Below are positions 16,249 to 18,002 of a stretch of DNA of 18,002 bases, one piece after another (position 1 is the first letter of the stretch; each line of letters opens with the position of its first letter). The translations under genes and the position numbers were made by a program. Source of the DNA: Bacillota bacterium (GTDB lineage: Bacteria > Bacillota > Clostridia > Lachnospirales > Lachnospiraceae); assembly GCA_023421075.1 (NCBI GenBank), contig JAEZUM010000074.1, forward strand, positions 1 to 18,002. Reading direction: 5' to 3'. The notes under the pieces were generated by a model. It saw only the letters and a program-made list of their open reading frames with translations, searched no databases and was not told where the DNA came from.

Positions 16249-16797
16249 ATGAAAGCAACAGGTATAGTAAGAAGAATAGATGACCTCGGGCGTGTTGTGG
16301 TACCAAAAGAAATTCGCCGTACATTAAGAATACGTGAGGGAGACCCTCTGGAAATTTTTACGGATCGAGAGGGAGAAATAATTCTGAAGAAGTATTCCCC
16401 GATCGGCGAGCTGGGACAATTTGCAAAGCAGTATGCTGATTCCTTGGCGCAGACCACAGGACATATCGTCGCAATTACAGACAAAGATCAATTTATTGCG
16501 GTGGCGGGGCCGACAAAGAAGGATTTAATGATGAAAGGCATCAGTCATGAATTAGAAGAAGTGATAAATGAAAGAGAAACCGTAGTTGCGGGAAGAGATG
16601 ACAAAAATTATGTGCGTATCATGAATGAGGATGAATCGGAATTCGTCTATGAAGCGGTTACCCCGATTATCAGTGAAGGTGATGCGATTGGTTCTGTTAT
16701 TTTTCTTACTAAGGATGCCAAGACCAAATTCGGTGATCTTGAGATTAAGCTGGCAGCGACAGCGGCCGCCTTTATGGGTAGACAGATGGAACAATAA
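16249..16797 (+). CDS. spoVT: Stage V sporulation transcription factor SpoVT
   Basis: This 182-residue regulator (Bacillus SpoVT has 178) has an N-terminal AbrB/SpoVT swapped-hairpin DNA-binding domain (residues ~3-48, with GIVRRIDDLGRVVVPKEIRR and LRIREGDPLEIF) and a C-terminal GAF-like domain (~55-180). In Bacillus it is a tetrameric forespore regulator that tunes sigma-G genes and spore resistance. GGAGG (16234-16238) lies 10 nt before the ATG. The 165-nt upstream gap contains CATTTTA (16152-16158), which fits a sigma-G -10 box, but the -35 is poor. It is followed by mazG, as in the Bacillus spoVT-yabM-yabN(mazG) order, here without a gene between. Confidence 0.96.
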   Translation: MKATGIVRRIDDLGRVVVPKEIRRTLRIREGDPLEIFTDREGEIILKKYSPIGELGQFAKQYADSLAQTTGHIVAITDKDQFIAVAGPTKKDLMMKGISHELEEVINERETVVAGRDDKNYVRIMNEDESEFVYEAVTPIISEGDAIGSVIFLTKDAKTKFGDLEIKLAATAAAFMGRQMEQ

Positions 16798-16828
16798 CCT
16801 GTCTGATGAAGTTGAATAAATTGAAGGT

Positions 16829-16858
16829 AAGAGGGTGTGCAAAACACCCTCTTGTTTT
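16829..16858 (+). terminator. Intrinsic terminator after spoVT
   Basis: A 10-bp perfect stem (AAGAGGGTGT 16829-16838 with ACACCCTCTT 16844-16853), a GCAAA loop and a short GTTTT tail. Its left arm and loop also form one end of the palindromic element at 16831-16985. Confidence 0.75.
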
Positions 16859-16985
16859 AGGTACGGAAATAGTCAGCATCCATATTCATTTGCTTGCCTT
16901 ACCCTCCTTCGTCGGCCGGTCTGCGCAAGATGAATACGAAAGCAGACTATTTCCTATCACAGATTAGGTGTTTTGACACACCCTT
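16831..16985. repeat. 155-bp MITE-like palindromic element
   Basis: The outer inverted repeats GGGTGTGCAAAACACC (16833-16848) and GGTGTTTTG-A-CACACCC (16967-16983) are complementary with one extra A. Inner arms 16865-16889 and 16930-16954 match at 21 of 25 positions in inverted orientation, with a perfect 10-bp GGAAATAGTC/GACTATTTCC core at their outer ends. CTTGC/GCAAG lies further in and a CGGCCG palindrome (16913-16918) near the centre. It has no transposase gene. A mobile miniature element or a structured RNA are the two likely explanations. No flanking target-site duplication could be recognised with confidence. Confidence 0.7.
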
Positions 16986-17189
16986 GATACGACAAAGTCC
17001 AGTATTATATATTATTTGAAGATGGTTATGACAGGGTTATTGGTGGAGAAAAGAGTGTGACAATAATGAGAATTTAATTGAAAAAGGGTATGACAGGAAT
17101 AGTGATTTGAGGGAAGAGAGACTATATTTGTTTTTTGTTATTATAACTGTGACTAGATTGGTATTATTTAGATTAAATATACATATCTA

Positions 17190-17219
17190 TTGTGTTTTTA
17201 AATGGGATATTGTTATAAT
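17190..17219 (+). promoter_or_regulatory. Sigma-A promoter of mazG
   Basis: TTGTGT (17190-17195), an 18-nt spacer and a perfect TATAAT (17214-17219) preceded by TGT (extended -10). Transcription would start near 17226, about 56 nt before the mazG start. The rest of 16986-17189 is A/T-rich and holds no supported gene. Confidence 0.7.
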
Positions 17220-17281
17220 GTGGGTACATGAGGATATAATAACTGGAGAAGATACAGGTACATGAGATAAGGAGTGGAAGG

Positions 17282-18002
17282 ATGGCAAATTATAGCTTCG
17301 AGGAGTTTATGGATATTATTAGACAGCTGCGGGTTGGTTGTCCCTGGGACAGAGAACAGACGCATGAAAGTCTCAAGAGTTGTCTCTTGGAGGAATGCTA
17401 TGAGACAGTTGAGGCAATTGATAATAAGGATAAGGAAAACCTATGTGAGGAACTGGGTGATATACTGCTTCAGGTTGCACTTCATAGTGTGATTGCCGAG
17501 GAGACGAAGGATTTTACAATCCAGGATGTAATCTCGGAAGAGGCTGAAAAGATGATTCGCAGGCATCCGCATGTCTTTGGTGAGGTAACGGTCGAGAGCT
17601 CTGAGGGTGTTATCAAGAACTGGGAGGAGATTAAGAAGCAGGAGAAGAAGTCTACCGGTATTGCCCAGGAGTTATTATCGGTTCCCAAAGCCCTGCCGGC
17701 GAATATCCGAGCTGAGAAAATCCAGAAGAAAGCAGCGAAAGCCGGGATGGATTTTGAGGGGTATCCGCAGGTGCTGGAAAAGGTCTATGAAGAGCTGAAA
17801 GAGCTTAATGAATCAGTTGAAAATGGGGATATCAGCAATATTCAAGAGGAATTTGGAGATGTAATGTTCTCAATCATTAATTTGTCGCGGTTTTTACAAT
17901 TAAATGCAGAAAATTCCTTGACAAATGCCACTAATAAGTTTATAAATAGATTTGTAGATGTCTTTGCTCTAGCTGTGAGCAGGGGACAAGATCTATGCGA
18001 AC
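17282..18002 (+). CDS. mazG: Nucleoside triphosphate pyrophosphohydrolase MazG, 5' part
   Basis: This enzyme cleaves (d)NTPs to NMP and pyrophosphate and cleans non-canonical nucleotides from the pool. The frame is open for 240 codons to the window edge; full-length enzymes have about 260 residues, so little is missing. The N-terminal MazG domain has CPWDREQTHESLKSCLLEE with metal-binding EExxE (37-41) and ExxD (57-60). The second domain repeats the pattern with EExxE (170-174) and ExxD (190-193). RRHPHVFGE (93-101) is a family landmark. AAGGAG (17269-17274) lies 7 nt before the ATG. It follows spoVT, as yabN does in the Bacillus spoVT region (there with yabM between), but has its own promoter here. 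Confidence 0.94.
   Translation, partial: MANYSFEEFMDIIRQLRVGCPWDREQTHESLKSCLLEECYETVEAIDNKDKENLCEELGDILLQVALHSVIAEETKDFTIQDVISEEAEKMIRRHPHVFGEVTVESSEGVIKNWEEIKKQEKKSTGIAQELLSVPKALPANIRAEKIQKKAAKAGMDFEGYPQVLEKVYEELKELNESVENGDISNIQEEFGDVMFSIINLSRFLQLNAENSLTNATNKFINRFVDVFALAVSRGQDLCE

Noticed and set aside
17274..17492. 72-residue frame overlapping the start of mazG.
   Set aside because: It is in another frame of the mazG gene, which has clear MazG motifs and the ribosome binding site.

Overview
The window comes from a low- to mid-GC, endospore-forming, anaerobic Firmicute. It is most likely a clostridium of the Lachnospiraceae type, but that rests on gene content only (spoVT, Csp-type germination proteases, an M29 aminopeptidase, strong GGAGG ribosome binding sites) and not on a marker-gene comparison. 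No rRNA, tRNA, CRISPR array or transposase gene is visible.

Layout. At the left edge (1-539, minus) is the 5' part of a Pro/Gly/Thr-rich repeat protein that runs out of the window. It has a good ribosome binding site and an upstream match to the sporulation sigma-K promoter consensus. From 739 to 6758 (plus) come four closely spaced genes, probably one transcription unit: a Methyltransf_32-like methyltransferase, a membrane-anchored extracytoplasmic protein ending in a C39-like peptidase domain that has lost its catalytic residues, an M29 aminopeptidase and a GT2 glycosyltransferase. A bidirectional terminator (6802-6840) separates them from a convergent PAP2-family membrane phosphatase (6857-7549, minus). 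The PAP2 gene has a clear promoter and an unusual structured, repeat-bearing leader of about 140 nt.

From 8040 to 10215 (plus) lie deoB (phosphopentomutase), a family-6 hypoxanthine/uracil-DNA glycosylase homologue and dtd (D-aminoacyl-tRNA deacylase), closed by a strong terminator. A sigma-A promoter (10329-10356) then drives a NatA/NatB-type ABC exporter (10406-12413), again closed by a perfect hairpin. Next are two tandem 566-residue subtilisin-family (S8) proteins of the CspB/CspC germination type. The first has an intact Asp/His/Ser triad. In the second the catalytic Ser is Gly, so it is a predicted pseudoprotease. spoVT follows, then a 155-bp palindromic MITE-like element that overlaps the spoVT terminator, then the start of mazG, which runs off the right edge.

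How the parts fit: the left-edge repeat protein, the Csp pair and spoVT all point to spore assembly and germination. The rest is housekeeping: nucleoside salvage, DNA and tRNA quality control, nucleotide-pool cleaning, peptide turnover and export. The most noteworthy observations are the active-protease/pseudoprotease Csp pair, the palindromic element with mirrored mini-ORFs, the candidate sigma-K repeat protein, the PAP2 leader and the degenerate C39 protein.
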